In this document: positions 36,101 to 44,143 of the stretch, piece by piece
Layout of the letters: every line of letters begins with the position of its first letter
Numbering within the stretch: position 1 is the stretch's first letter
Assembly (NCBI RefSeq): GCF_013342985.1
Contig: NZ_CP054490.1
Location: 744,001-808,000, forward strand
Source of the DNA: Candidatus Ruthia endofausta
GTDB taxonomy: Bacteria > Pseudomonadota > Gammaproteobacteria > PS1 > Pseudothioglobaceae
Length of the DNA stretch: 64,000 nucleotides
Direction: 5' to 3'
The notes under the pieces: generated by a model
Told to the model about the DNA's origin: nothing
The model's database searches: none
The model's input: only the letters and a program-made list of their open reading frames with translations
Made by a program: the position numbers and the translations under genes

Positions 36101-36361
36101 CAACAAAGCATCGGGCTTTTCTTTTTCAATAATTTTTTCAACCGTACGCCACTCAATTGGTTCAATATAAGTTGCATCTGCCATTTTCGGGTCGGTCATG
36201 ATGGTAGCTGGATTGGAATTAACCAAAATAACACGATACCCTTCTTCACGCAATGCCGTACAGGCTTGAGCACCAGAATAATCAAATTCGCAAGCTTGAC
36301 CAATAACAATAGGCCCAGCGCCGATAATTAAAATACTTTTAAGATCTTGTCTTTTTGGCAT
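33152..36361 (-). CDS. carB: Carbamoyl-phosphate synthase large subunit
   Basis: The 1069-residue enzyme contains two ATP-grasp halves (each with a [14 protein letters not shown]-like start: [10 protein letters not shown] near 22 and [10 protein letters not shown] near 570; [11 protein letters not shown] and [11 protein letters not shown]) and a C-terminal allosteric domain. It makes carbamoyl phosphate for arginine and pyrimidine synthesis. The small subunit carA lies further upstream, separated by mlaA. Length is normal (~1070). No defects. Confidence 0.97.
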   Translation of the reverse strand: MPKRQDLKSILIIGAGPIVIGQACEFDYSGAQACTALREEGYRVILVNSNPATIMTDPKMADATYIEPIEWRTVEKIIEKEKPDALLPTMGGQTALNCALDLERHSVLKKHGVEMIGAKKEAIDKAEDRNLFREAMLKIGLDMPKAAVAHNMEQAHTVQETVGFPTVIRPSFTMGGSGGGIAYNKEEFVEICERGLDLSPTNELLIEESILGWKEFEMEVVRDSKDNCIIICSIENFDPVGIHTGDSITVAPAQTLTDKEYQVMRNASLAVLREIGVDTGGSNVQFALNPEDGRLTIIEMNPRVSRSSALASKATGFPIARVAAKLAVGYTLNELDNEITGGKTPASFEPSIDYVVTKIPRFAFEKFPKADDCLTTQMKSVGEVMAIGSTFQESLQKALRGLEADKVGLDPVVDLNAYDARNKIRSECISARGERIFYLADAFRLGMSVEEVFDLSRVDPWFLAQIQDIVSIESQINGTNVTNVDADKMFTLKRKGFSDARLAQLFCCSESSVRERRRALNIKPVFKRVDSCAVEFDTQTAYLYSTYQLECEANPTDKKKIMILGGGPNRIGQGIEFDYCCVHASLALREDGFETIMVNCNPETVSTDYDISDRLYFEPLTLEDVLAVIDVENPDGIIVHYGGQTPLKLAEALEKSGANIIGTTPDAIDLAEDRECFSKMLQELGLKQPLNGTARSLEQAQDIADAIGFPLVVRPSYVLGGRAMEIVYDKDSLEHYMHTAVQVSNDSPVLLDSFLDHAIEVDIDAICDGEDVVIGGIMQHIEQAGIHSGDSACSLPPYSLASDVLDEMRAQVVAMAKKLNVVGLMNTQLAYQDGEIYIIEVNPRASRTVPFVSKAIGVPLANIAARVMSGVSLKAQNFTKEIIPKHFSVKEAVFPFNKFLGVDPILGPEMRSTGEVMGIGKDFASAFDKAQLAAGSRAPENGKVFVSLRRLDRNKLIDLGKKLSAQGFSLVSTRSNRDMLNEAGLECEVVNKVSEGSPHVVDMIKNDDIDLIINSTEDTQGVTDAAAIRCQALVHKVPFTTTVAAAFAMLDGLKANNKLTITKLQSLHS

Positions 36362-36383
36362 TAGTGTTGTGCTTTAAATTAGG

Positions 36384-37070
36384 TCAGAAGTCATCATCTT
36401 CAATAGGCGGATTACCATCAAAGATATCAAATTGTCTCTTTTGTAGATAAGAAGAGCGTGCTGCAATATAAACATCGTCTGAATTTTTAAGTAAATCCGT
36501 TGCTGGTAATAGTTTAACTCTAGTATCAACGGCTCTGACGAGTAATAAAGCCGTTTCTTCAGTGATATTTAACACCTTGGTTACATCAACATTTTCAGTA
36601 ATATCAACATAAGTACCCGTTAAATCACGCATGGTTGATAAACCTAAAACTGGCAAAACCACGTAAGGACCGCTTGGCACACCCCACACTGCCATCGTTT
36701 GACCAAAATCTTCATCAGTTTTTTCTAGCCCAATATCACCGGCAACATCAAACAATCCAACCAATCCTATGGTGCTATTCACTAAAATTCTGCCAAACGT
36801 GCTCACACTGTCAAATAATTTAAACTGTAAAATTTCATTACCTAGTGTGGAAATATCATCTAAATTAGAAGAAAAATCACTAACTCGATTTTGCGCCGTT
36901 TTAGGTACAGATTCTTTATAAACCTTAGCTACAGGCTCAAAAAAAATTTCATCTAAGGTTTGATTAAACTCAAAAACTGCTCTATTTAATACCTCAAATG
37001 AATCAACATCTTCAGCCATAGTAATTGTACCAAATGCCAATAACACAAAACTCATTAATAAATTTTTCAT
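36384..37070 (-). CDS. mlaA: MlaA/VacJ-family outer-membrane lipid-asymmetry protein, lacking a lipobox
   Basis: The 228-residue protein has the MlaA body: [63 protein letters not shown] and LSTMRDLTG. MlaA pulls misplaced phospholipids from the outer leaflet and passes them to MlaC. The signal peptide ([19 protein letters not shown]) has no cysteine, so this copy would be cut by signal peptidase I rather than lipidated. It sits between carA and carB, with ATGA overlap to carA. An intact frame suggests it still works. Confidence 0.9.
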   Translation of the reverse strand: MKNLLMSFVLLAFGTITMAEDVDSFEVLNRAVFEFNQTLDEIFFEPVAKVYKESVPKTAQNRVSDFSSNLDDISTLGNEILQFKLFDSVSTFGRILVNSTIGLVGLFDVAGDIGLEKTDEDFGQTMAVWGVPSGPYVVLPVLGLSTMRDLTGTYVDITENVDVTKVLNITEETALLLVRAVDTRVKLLPATDLLKNSDDVYIAARSSYLQKRQFDIFDGNPPIEDDDF

Positions 37071-38191
37071 TCGTTCATCTCCTGAATAAATATATCAAAT
37101 AAACCACTCACATCGTGCGGCCCTGGCGAGGCTTCAGGGTGCCCTTGAAAGCCAAATGCTTTTTTATTAACAACACTAATGCCTTGGATAGAATTGTCAA
37201 ACAACGAGCGATGTGTCACTTCTAAATCGTTAGGCATATTTTCCTCTGACACTGAAAATCCATGATTTTGAGAAGTAATTACCACTTGTTTGGTGTGTAA
37301 ATTTTGCACAGGATGGTTAGCACCATGATGGCCAAATTTCATCTTTTGCGTTGTTGCGCCAACTGCCAAAGATAACAATTGATGACCTAAGCAAATACCA
37401 AACAACGGCATATCTTTTTCTAACAAGGTTTGAATGTTTTCAATAGCATAATCGCACGGTTCAGGATCGCCCGGCCCATTGGATAAAAATACACCGTCAG
37501 GGTTCATCGCTAATATTGTTTCTACTGGTGTTTGTGCATTAACAACAGTTAAATCACAACCTCTGTCTACTAACATCCTTAAAATATTTTTCTTAACACC
37601 ATAATCATAAACCACAACTTTAAATTTAGCATCTAATTTGTTAAATTTACTCTCTTCTAACGAATAAGAGCCTTGATTAAATTCATACGACTGAACAGTT
37701 GAGACCACTTTTGCTAAATCCATATTTTTAAGACCAGCAAATGATTGAGTCTTGGCAATAGCTGCCTCTTGGTCAATGTCATCACCTGCAATAATACACC
37801 CTTTAAGTGTGCCCTGTGTTCGCAGGTGGCGTGTTAATGCGCGGGTATCAATATCACTAATAGCAACAATATGATTTAATTTTAAATACTCACCTAGAGG
37901 CCTATCTGAACGCCAATTACTTGCCATCAAAGGCAGATCACGGATAACTAAACCTGCTGCATAAACTTTGTCTGATTCTTCGTCAACTGGGTTGGTGCCC
38001 GTATTGCCAATATGTGGATAAGTCAGTGCAACGATTTGTTGTGCATACGACGGGTCGGTTAAAATTTCTTGATAACCCGTCATTGAGGTATTAAACACTA
38101 CTTCGCCTAAAGTTTCACCATTAACGCCAATAGATTTTCCATAAAAAATCTTCCCATCTTCTAATGTTAATAAGGCAACTTGTGACACCAT
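37067..38191 (-). CDS. carA: Carbamoyl-phosphate synthase small subunit
   Basis: The 374-residue glutaminase has the CarA-specific N-terminal domain ([31 protein letters not shown]) and a class I amidotransferase domain with nucleophile motif [13 protein letters not shown] and [18 protein letters not shown]. It hydrolyses glutamine and feeds ammonia to CarB. Its stop overlaps the mlaA start. No leader peptide or PyrR-type element was recognised upstream. Confidence 0.96.
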   Translation of the reverse strand: MVSQVALLTLEDGKIFYGKSIGVNGETLGEVVFNTSMTGYQEILTDPSYAQQIVALTYPHIGNTGTNPVDEESDKVYAAGLVIRDLPLMASNWRSDRPLGEYLKLNHIVAISDIDTRALTRHLRTQGTLKGCIIAGDDIDQEAAIAKTQSFAGLKNMDLAKVVSTVQSYEFNQGSYSLEESKFNKLDAKFKVVVYDYGVKKNILRMLVDRGCDLTVVNAQTPVETILAMNPDGVFLSNGPGDPEPCDYAIENIQTLLEKDMPLFGICLGHQLLSLAVGATTQKMKFGHHGANHPVQNLHTKQVVITSQNHGFSVSEENMPNDLEVTHRSLFDNSIQGISVVNKKAFGFQGHPEASPGPHDVSGLFDIFIQEMNE

Positions 38192-38308
38192 AATACTCCC
38201 AAATGAAAAACTTCGAGGATTTTACCATATCATCGCACTACTCTGACGTCCAAATGCACAAACTCAAAGTGATATAATGATGGTTTTAAAAACCAAACAA
38301 GAGGTGTT

Positions 38309-38578
38309 ATGAAGATAACCGTTGACAATATCAAATGTGGTGGTTGTGCAGCCACCATTACTAAAAAATTAACAACAACTTTTGATGTCGAAAATATTGA
38401 TATCAATATTGAACAAGGCATTATGAATCTTGACGTAGACGATGCTAAAAAAGCCGAAGTTGTTAAAGTTCTACTAAATCTTGGCTATCCTGAAATCGAT
38501 TCAGTTCATGGCTTTAATTCTGTCAAAGCCAAAGCAAAATCCTTTGTTTCTTGTGCCATTGGCAAAATGGACACATGA
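38309..38578 (+). CDS. Heavy-metal-associated (HMA) domain protein, CopZ-like
   Basis: The 89-residue protein has the ferredoxin-like HMA fold with metal site IKCGGCAATI (Cys10, Cys13), then FDVENIDINIEQGIMNLDV, and an extra C-terminal tail ending SFVSCAIGKMDT with a further Cys. It probably binds Cu(I) or another soft metal as a cytosolic chaperone. No P-type ATPase is near. GAGGTG precedes the ATG, and a TATAAT at 38273-38278 is a possible -10 box. The thiS start overlaps its stop. Confidence 0.85.
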   Translation: MKITVDNIKCGGCAATITKKLTTTFDVENIDINIEQGIMNLDVDDAKKAEVVKVLLNLGYPEIDSVHGFNSVKAKAKSFVSCAIGKMDT

Positions 38579-38775
38579 CACTCACCCTAAATGGTGAATT
38601 GCTAAAATTGGCTGATAATTTAAACGCACATGATTTGATTGTTCAACTGAGTTATGAAAATCAACGCATTGCGCTAGAAGTCAACAAAGCCATTATTCCT
38701 AAATCCAAACATGCTGAATTTACCCTAAACGAAGGTGATATTTGTGAGATTATTAAAGCAGTGGGTGGTGGGTAA
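38575..38775 (+). CDS. thiS: Sulfur-carrier protein ThiS
   Basis: The 66-residue ubiquitin-like protein begins MTLTLNGELLKLADN and ends EIIKAVGGG, with the C-terminal di-glycine that is adenylated and thiocarboxylated to donate sulfur for the thiamine thiazole. The ATG overlaps the HMA gene stop (ATGA); a TTG start further up in the same frame is less likely. thiG is not adjacent in the window. Confidence 0.9.
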   Translation: MTLTLNGELLKLADNLNAHDLIVQLSYENQRIALEVNKAIIPKSKHAEFTLNEGDICEIIKAVGGG

Positions 38776-38802
38776 ATACCGTAAATTGCGCCTAAGTCCA
38801 AC

Positions 38803-39127
38803 TTAAATGTGCTTTTGATTCATATCAATATCACCATTTAATAGCTTATCAGTCGAGCTTGACAACAATCCGCTACGAGTAGTTTCTAACCTTTTGGCAT
38901 AAATGTTCAAGTTGTTAATCCTATCCTTGGTCATCGAAATATTGATTTTTCTAGTTTTATTTAAATCTTCAGGTTCTGGAATAATATCTTTATTTTTGAG
39001 TGCAACATCAAGATAGCATTTAAAAGCACTTTTCACATCTGTAATTGCCTCCACCGTTTTGCTCATCTAAATTTGTGATAATAATGTCATAATCGATTAC
39101 TAAGTAATAGTCTTTATCTTTAATCAT
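38803..39127 (-). pseudogene. HicB-like antitoxin, frameshifted
   Basis: From the ATG at 39127 (overlapping the hicA stop) the frame reads MIKDKDYYLVIDYDI and soon shifts; the downstream frame continues as TVEAITDVKSAFKCYLDVA, IPEPEDLNKTRKINISMTKDRINNL and a ribbon-helix-helix-like tail to about 38803. The middle of the HicB N-terminal domain is also missing. An internal ATG at 39066 could give an 87-residue C-terminal fragment with the DNA-binding part. The order toxin then antitoxin with overlap is typical of hicAB. Confidence 0.7.
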
Positions 39128-39364
39128 TTTTCATTCTCCAATATTGCCAATACTTTTTTCACATAAATAACTTTAATTGGGCGTTTGAACGGAATAGTGA
39201 TACTTGGTGCATTATCTTTACGAAATACAAAATGACTGTCGCTAGAATTAATACATTCATACCCATTTTGAAGTAGTAATTTCTTAAGCAAGTCAAAATT
39301 AATATTTTTAGGTTTGTTTTGCAACTGCTGCAATATTTTCTAAAATAACAGTTACTTTATTTTC
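39124..39364 (-). pseudogene. HicA-like mRNA interferase toxin, frameshifted near the N-terminus
   Basis: The ATG at 39364 opens MENKVTVILENIAAVAKQT and stops; shifting one frame restores NKPKNINFDLLKKLLLQNGYECIN, SDSHFVFRK with the conserved catalytic-type His, and PFKRPIKVIYVKKVLAILE to the stop at 39124. This is the HicA double-stranded-RNA-binding-like fold. The only in-frame starts for the main part are TTG codons, so a product would lack the first helix or be absent. Partner hicB is damaged too. Confidence 0.7.
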
Positions 39365-39402
39365 CATAGTTGAATATTTTTCACTGCACTTATTCTATGT
39401 AA

Positions 39403-39775
39403 TCATTGGTGATATTCCATAGGTGCAAGCAATGAAGTTTTTCCGTCATATAAATATTCGACATAAAGAGTTTCAAAAACTTTAGTTTTGTACTCAAAAG
39501 ATACTCCCGATACAAAGCCAAATGCAGCATAAACAACATACATCGTCGCTGCTAATCTTTAATTTTTTATTATCTTAGCCAAAATATTTTTATAATTCTT
39601 TTCGTTATTGGTAAACAGTACGCTTTAAGTCTTTTTGCTTATTCTTTAATACTGTTAAACCACTAAAAGTAAAGTTGGCTTTTGATTCATTGCTACGAAT
39701 GTTAGCCTCAATTTGGCAACTATTCAATACAACCCCAACTATCAAAACGCCACTCATTGTTATTAACTTTTTCAC
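39403..39775 (-). pseudogene. Lipoprotein of unknown family, decayed
   Basis: A GTG at 39775 with GAGAG upstream starts KKLITMSGVLIVGVVLNSC, a lipoprotein signal with lipobox VLNSC, and the frame runs 56 codons to a stop at 39605. A second frame continues with YVVYAAFGFVSGVSFEYKT and LYVEYLYDGKTSLLAP to 39403. The parts look like one ~115-residue lipoprotein broken by a frameshift. The family is not recognised. Confidence 0.4.
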
Positions 39776-39878
39776 AACACTCTCTTTTTAAAAAACACGC
39801 ATTCACTAAAAGGCTAGGGAAAAACATTGTGTGAACCCTAATGACAATAAACTTGAACTACTAAAAAAAATAACACTA

Positions 39879-40725
39879 TCACAAATTATCATTAACAGCT
39901 AAATTGAAAGTAGTGGTTACAAATCCACTGTCAGGATTGATTACTTTTACGGTAATAGTAAGAGTAATAATATTACCATTCCAAGTGAGTAATCCTGTAT
40001 TTATATTAATGGTTAAAAATCCACCAGTTGGATTAGCAACAATTTCATAAACAGCACCTGCTTGTATATTCTCACAATAGGTAGTGTTAAATCCGAAGAA
40101 ATCGCCCCACCATTATCATCAACACTTTGCTCTGCCATTGATATACTCGATTGAAAAAGTGGCGTTACCCTAGTTACACCTTTCCTGCTTTGAATACTTA
40201 TATTTATGAGTAAGCACAATGTCTTCAAAACAGCGGGGTTCTGATAGATGCGGCAGGATTTGCTGTGATGAGTAAGTACTAAGATCAAAGGTGTTGTCAA
40301 AACCTAGTTCAATTTTATTACTGTCTTGAGGGGTATTACGCTGATAATTTGCAAACCAATGTTTGTGTTTAATGCCTAAAGTGTTAATGTTATTATCACG
40401 TTCAAAGCCACAGAGTATTGATTAATCCTTGCGTAAGCATTATCACCAGAAATAAGTTTTTGATTGGATAAATTAAGTCCCGTTTTAAATGGGTTGAACT
40501 TTGTAACCATACCCGTTTTAATAAAATTCTTATTAAGTTCTAATTTTAGTTTTAAATCCTCGGAGTTGAATTTAACACCAATACCGTATGGTGTTTTTAA
40601 CAGCATACGGTATTGAGGACGTAAAGCTCTATATTGCTTAGAAAATTGGTTTGTTCAACTGCATTTGTAGTGTGCACGGCAAACATTGATAAGCCAAATA
40701 AAGCCAAGTTTTTAAATAGTTGCAT
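39879..40725 (-). pseudogene. Large exported surface protein with cadherin-like domain, decayed
   Basis: The ATG at 40725 has an AAGAGA ribosome site and a signal peptide (MQLFKNLALFGLSMFAVHTTNA). Shifted frames then give QYRMLLKTPYGIGVKFNSED, INTLGIKHKHWFANYQRN, KIELGFDNTFDLSTY, AEQSVDDNGGAISSDLTLP, and finally AGAVYEIVANPTGGFLTININT with NPDSGFVTTTFNLAVND, a putative-Ig/cadherin-like beta-sandwich. At least four frame changes. It was probably an adhesin or outer-surface protein. Confidence 0.55.
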
Positions 40726-40743
40726 AATGTCTCTTGTTAAAGA

Positions 40744-41084
40744 ATGGATAGTAAAAAATTACAAAGTAAGACAATTGGTGAAAGAATTGGAATAGCAAGG
40801 GGATCTTTGAAATTATCAAAATCAAAGCTTTCAAGAAAAATGCATTTATCTAGGTCGATTTATGGACAATGAGAACGTGGTATTTCCAACCCATCCACCG
40901 CACATTTGGTGAAACTTGCCCATGTATTGAATATATCGTTTGAATGATTGGCACTAGGAAATGAGGCGACTAAGCCCAATGTTGTCAAAAATAAAACCGG
41001 ATCAATATCAAGCAACTGTTAGATAAAACCACACCCAAACAAAAAAATTATTTACTTGAGTTGTTAAGCGATATTACCAACTAA
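40744..41084 (+). pseudogene. XRE-family (HTH_3) transcriptional regulator, decayed
   Basis: A frame from 40744 reads ERIGIARGSLKLSKSKLSRKM, HLSRSIYGQ, TGA, ERGISNPSTAHLVKLAHVLN, ISFE, TGA, LALGNEATK, then shifts once and ends KNYLLELLSDITN at 41084. This is the helix-turn-helix of a Cro/CI-type repressor with a linker. Both TGA codons fall where relatives usually have Trp, so simple TGG-to-TGA changes explain them. Confidence 0.8.
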
Positions 41085-41105
41085 TCCTAACAAGGGCAAA
41101 CCTTG

Positions 41106-41463
41106 TCAAGGGTCATCGTGAAAACCCAGTATTCACTCAAGTTTTTTCTCAATTTCTTGCATTTCATTTTTACTAAGCCTAGTTAGCATATTTGAGGTGA
41201 ATTTATTGGTATCAATTGCACGAATATAATCACAAATGACATCTGAATCATATTCTAATTAATCTTGTTGTTTAACCCTAAAACGCAAAAGTATCATTTT
41301 TTAGATGTATTGTTGATGGGAAAACATTAACAGTTGGATGCTTGATATTGTTTAATTCGTTAGATTAAATCACTAAGACTGGACGAATTTTGCCAATTCC
41401 AGCACCTTTACTAGGATTGAGATTAGCTAGATAAATCTCGCCTCTTGCAAAAATCTTATTCAT
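41106..41463 (-). pseudogene. MazF-like mRNA interferase toxin, decayed
   Basis: The ATG at 41463 starts MNKIFARGEIYLANLNPSKG, IGKIRPVLVI, then TAA, SNELNNIKHPTVNVFPSTIH, and after shifts EYDSDVICDYIRAIDTNKF and NMLTRLSKNEMQEIEKKLE with TGA. These are the PemK/MazF beta-barrel and substrate-site segments. At least two stops and two frameshifts destroy it. The antitoxin gene overlaps its start. Confidence 0.85.
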
Positions 41464-41756
41464 TTTTCTTGATTTCCAGTATTGCTTTCTCAATCACCTC
41501 ATCACTAACTCAGCCGGTTCTTCTTCCAATCCATCCATTAACGTGCTATCAAAATCACGACTCAACTCAATGTCTAAATCTCTAGTTTCAAAAGAGGAAT
41601 CTTGCATTTGTTTAATAATTTTTTTCTTTCAAGACTTTTATGATAATCTGTAATTGCTTGACGAATCAGTGCACTTTTGGATAGGTGTGCCTCTAATGCC
41701 ATTTTATTGACTCGATCATAAAAATCGTCTTGGGTTTTTAGAGTAATTGTTTTCAT
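41456..41756 (-). pseudogene. Ribbon-helix-helix antitoxin of the mazF module, frameshifted
   Basis: From the ATG at 41756 the frame gives MKTITLKTQDDFYDRVNKMA and LSKSALIRQAITDYHKSLERKK, a ribbon-helix-helix DNA-binding domain, then leaves frame at a run of seven A's. With one more A the reading continues IIKQMQDSSFETRDLDIEL, DSTLMDGLEEEPAEL, and after a second shift SDEVIEKAILEIKKNE, ending at 41456 across the mazF start. A truncated DNA-binding peptide of about 60 residues could still be made. Confidence 0.75.
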
Positions 41757-41767
41757 TATACTTTTTA

Positions 41768-42814
41768 TTAAACCATCCACTCTTTTTGGATTTCATCAGC
41801 AGAAAACGGCTTAACGCTTAATTGTTGTGCCACGCCAACATTGAGTTTAACTTCCACATTAACTAACTTTTCTTCTCTACCTTGGGAATAGCGTGCTAAT
41901 ATTTTAGCGGCAATTTGCAAGTCTTCTTGATTTGGCCCGCCATCAATTAATGCCAAAGGACCATTACAACTGGTCGGATACAAATTGGCATATTGATTAC
42001 GATAGCCTTCTAGGAATTTAACTTCGCCTTCTTCACGGGCAACAATCATTTTAAAACGTGGATTTGGGCGAATGTGTCTGCCAACTTTGAGCATCATTAA
42101 ATCATCCAGTTGATAATCACGATTGCCACGCGATTGCCACATATCGACCAGTTTATCTGAGTATTGTTTATCGGTTAGAAAACAACAACCGCCTGCTGGG
42201 GTGGCGTAATCATCAAAGCCATATTCTTTTGCTAAAGCCATTTGTGGCTTACGTGTACGCCCTGAAAAATCCAGTAATTTTTCTCTGTCCACCCAGCCTT
42301 CAAGTTCTGCTTTGGTGGCTGGTAAATGTTTTGCGCATAAGGGTCTTAGGAGTAAATCATTTGCATTTGATTCTGCTTGGACAATGGGCATGGTCTCGCG
42401 GCGCTGTGACATGGGACGTTGACCCATAACTTCACCTGTAATAATAAAGTCAAATTCATGCTCAATCATCCACTCTTTGGCTTTTTTGACCATAAAGCCC
42501 TTGCAATCTAGACATGGATTCATGTTTTTGCCATAACCATGCTTAGGGTTTAAAAGGACATCACGATATTCTTCAATCACATCAATAATATGTAATTTAA
42601 TACCCAACTGCTCTACTACCCATAAAGCATTGTTACGTTTTGGTTTGTCTTTTTTTTGCTTACGAATAGCATGCGTATGTCCCTCCACACAAAAGCCAGT
42701 AAAAAAATTAATGCCTTCTACATGAATGCCTTGATCCAGCATTAGTTTAGTACTTAATAGCGAGTCTAGCCCACCTGAGATTAACGATACAGCTTTAATT
42801 TGTTTGTTTGTCAT
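41768..42814 (-). CDS. PP-loop ATPase, MnmA/ThiI-like sulfurtransferase domain protein
   Basis: The 348-residue protein has a pyrophosphatase loop SGGLDS (13-18), a CLDC motif (Cys101, Cys104) after HGYGKNMNP, ITGEVMGQRPMSQRR, and a double Cys (210-211, PAGGCC), like tRNA 2-thiouridylase MnmA and ThiI. The C-terminal third (VGRHIRPNPRFKMIVAREEGEVKFLE) is a ThiI/NFACT-related domain. It probably uses ATP and persulfide sulfur to thiolate tRNA or a small molecule; related proteins occur in many sulfur oxidisers. Its ATG overlaps the broken prmA stop. True MnmA is longer in a different way, so no gene symbol is given. Confidence 0.8.
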   Translation of the reverse strand: MTNKQIKAVSLISGGLDSLLSTKLMLDQGIHVEGINFFTGFCVEGHTHAIRKQKKDKPKRNNALWVVEQLGIKLHIIDVIEEYRDVLLNPKHGYGKNMNPCLDCKGFMVKKAKEWMIEHEFDFIITGEVMGQRPMSQRRETMPIVQAESNANDLLLRPLCAKHLPATKAELEGWVDREKLLDFSGRTRKPQMALAKEYGFDDYATPAGGCCFLTDKQYSDKLVDMWQSRGNRDYQLDDLMMLKVGRHIRPNPRFKMIVAREEGEVKFLEGYRNQYANLYPTSCNGPLALIDGGPNQEDLQIAAKILARYSQGREEKLVNVEVKLNVGVAQQLSVKPFSADEIQKEWMV

Positions 42815-43697
42815 GCTTGTTTTCTAATGTCATCTACACGACAGACACTAGTCACCCTTTTGTTTAACATTTAGTGTTGAAAAATAATAACCATACTTGT
42901 CTAAAATCATTTCTACTTGGTCTTGCAAAATACCAGATAGTACAATTTTTCCACCTGATTTAATTTGCTTGGAAAAAATGTTCACATAAACCAACTAAGG
43001 AATTAGCCAAGATATTGGCAATCAATAAATCAACTTGATTTAACTCACCTTCTTCGTCACTGTGTAATACAATTATTTTAGAGTCAACATAGTTGGTTTG
43101 AATCTTGTTCGTAGTAGCAAGCACTGTTCGTGGGTCATTATCAATGGCGATGATTTCTTTTGCACCTAACTTTGCTGCAGCAATTGCCAAAACACCAGTA
43201 CCCGTACTATAATCAATCACAGTTAAATCTTTTGGTGGGTTTTGATCCAAAATATTGCAAGCATAAATCTGTCGTTTTGTGCGTGCCAAATGCCAAGCCA
43301 GAGTCCATGTCAATAATAACACCCTCTTTTGGCAAAATGGACGCATCTTCCCAAGAAGGACAAATCCAAATATTTTTTCCAAATTGTATTTTGTGAAAAT
43401 CTTTTTTTGTATTCATCTTCCCAGATGCGATTTTTTAACAATTCAAAAGAGGTTTGCCTAATATTACAGATTTGCTTTAGCATCATCTGTACATGCGTTT
43501 GCTCCACATCTACATTAAACAAAGCGTTGACCATCGTATCTTGCCATATAAGAGGTTTTACTCACAGGTGGTTCAAAAATAGCATCATCAAATGAGTCGC
43601 TAAAAATAATAGACAAAGCATCCAAGCCCATCAGCACCTCAGAGATGAAATCTGCTTGGTCTTTGTTTGTTTTAATAGTGAATTGCATCCAGTCCAT
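42811..43697 (-). pseudogene. prmA: Ribosomal protein L11 methyltransferase PrmA, shattered by frameshifts
   Basis: Five frame segments line up with PrmA in order: MDWMQFTIKTNKDQADFISE ... DDAIFEPP (from 43697), VEQTHVQMMLKQ ... LLKNRIWEDEY, IWICPSWEDASILPKEGVII and LAFGTHKTTDLCLQYFG, VIDYSTGTGVLAIAAAKLGA ... ANILANSL, and KSGGKIVLSGILQDQVEM. The SAM-binding motif is itself altered (DYSTGTG for DFGCGSG). At least four frameshifts and a TAG near the end. The stop overlaps the following gene start, showing the old coupling. L11 methylation is dispensable in E. coli. Confidence 0.9.
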
Positions 43698-43844
43698 AGC
43701 GGATAAATTATACCCTACAGAATATGCTAATGCCTCGTCACACAACCTCTTTACAGCCTTGATGAATATTTTTATAAAAACCAAGTAAAAAATTAAGGTA
43801 TTAAGTATAATATTCATTATTTAACAAAATAACAAGGTAATAAA

Positions 43845-44135
43845 ATGGGACTAGAAAGAACAGGCAATGGCTACTTAGTTGATCCAACAATTTGGACGCA
43901 AGACATTATGCATGAAATGGCCAAAGAAGATGACATTGAATTAACTGAAAGTATGGTTAATCAAATTCTTATGGCTAAAGAATATTTTGAAGAAAATTCA
44001 TCAGTGCCGCCCATTAGAACTTTTGCCAAAGTTGTCGGCATTGATAAAAAAATCCTATTTAAAGAATGGCTAACTGGTCCGATGAAACCTATTACCAAAT
44101 ACGGTGGTATGCCTCAACCAACAGGTTGTGTTTAA
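43845..44135 (+). CDS. DsrC/TusE-family protein with only the C-terminal cysteine
   Basis: The 96-residue protein has the DsrC fold pattern (GNGYLVDPTIWTQDIMHEMA, MAKEYFEENSSVPPIRTF, KKILFKEWLTGP) and the arm end MPQPTGCV with Cys95. The second reactive Cys of DsrC is Thr84 here. One-cysteine members (TusE and relatives) act as sulfur relays, for example to MnmA for tRNA thiolation, rather than as DsrAB substrates. A PP-loop thiolation-type enzyme is encoded 1 kb away. It has its own AAGG ribosome site and is divergent from prmA. Confidence 0.88.
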   Translation: MGLERTGNGYLVDPTIWTQDIMHEMAKEDDIELTESMVNQILMAKEYFEENSSVPPIRTFAKVVGIDKKILFKEWLTGPMKPITKYGGMPQPTGCV

Positions 44136-44143
44136 TCTCTAAC

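Noticed and set aside
40744-41084. UGA read as tryptophan (genetic code change)
   Set aside because: TGA ends many intact genes here (for example panD, dsrJ, carA, pgi), and TGG is used for Trp in intact genes, so only the pseudogene is affected.
43698-43817. N-terminal extension of PrmA (40 more open codons)
   Set aside because: The PrmA family starts at the MDWMQFTI segment; the upstream codons are a hydrophobic, unrelated run in the divergent promoter region of the DsrC-like gene.
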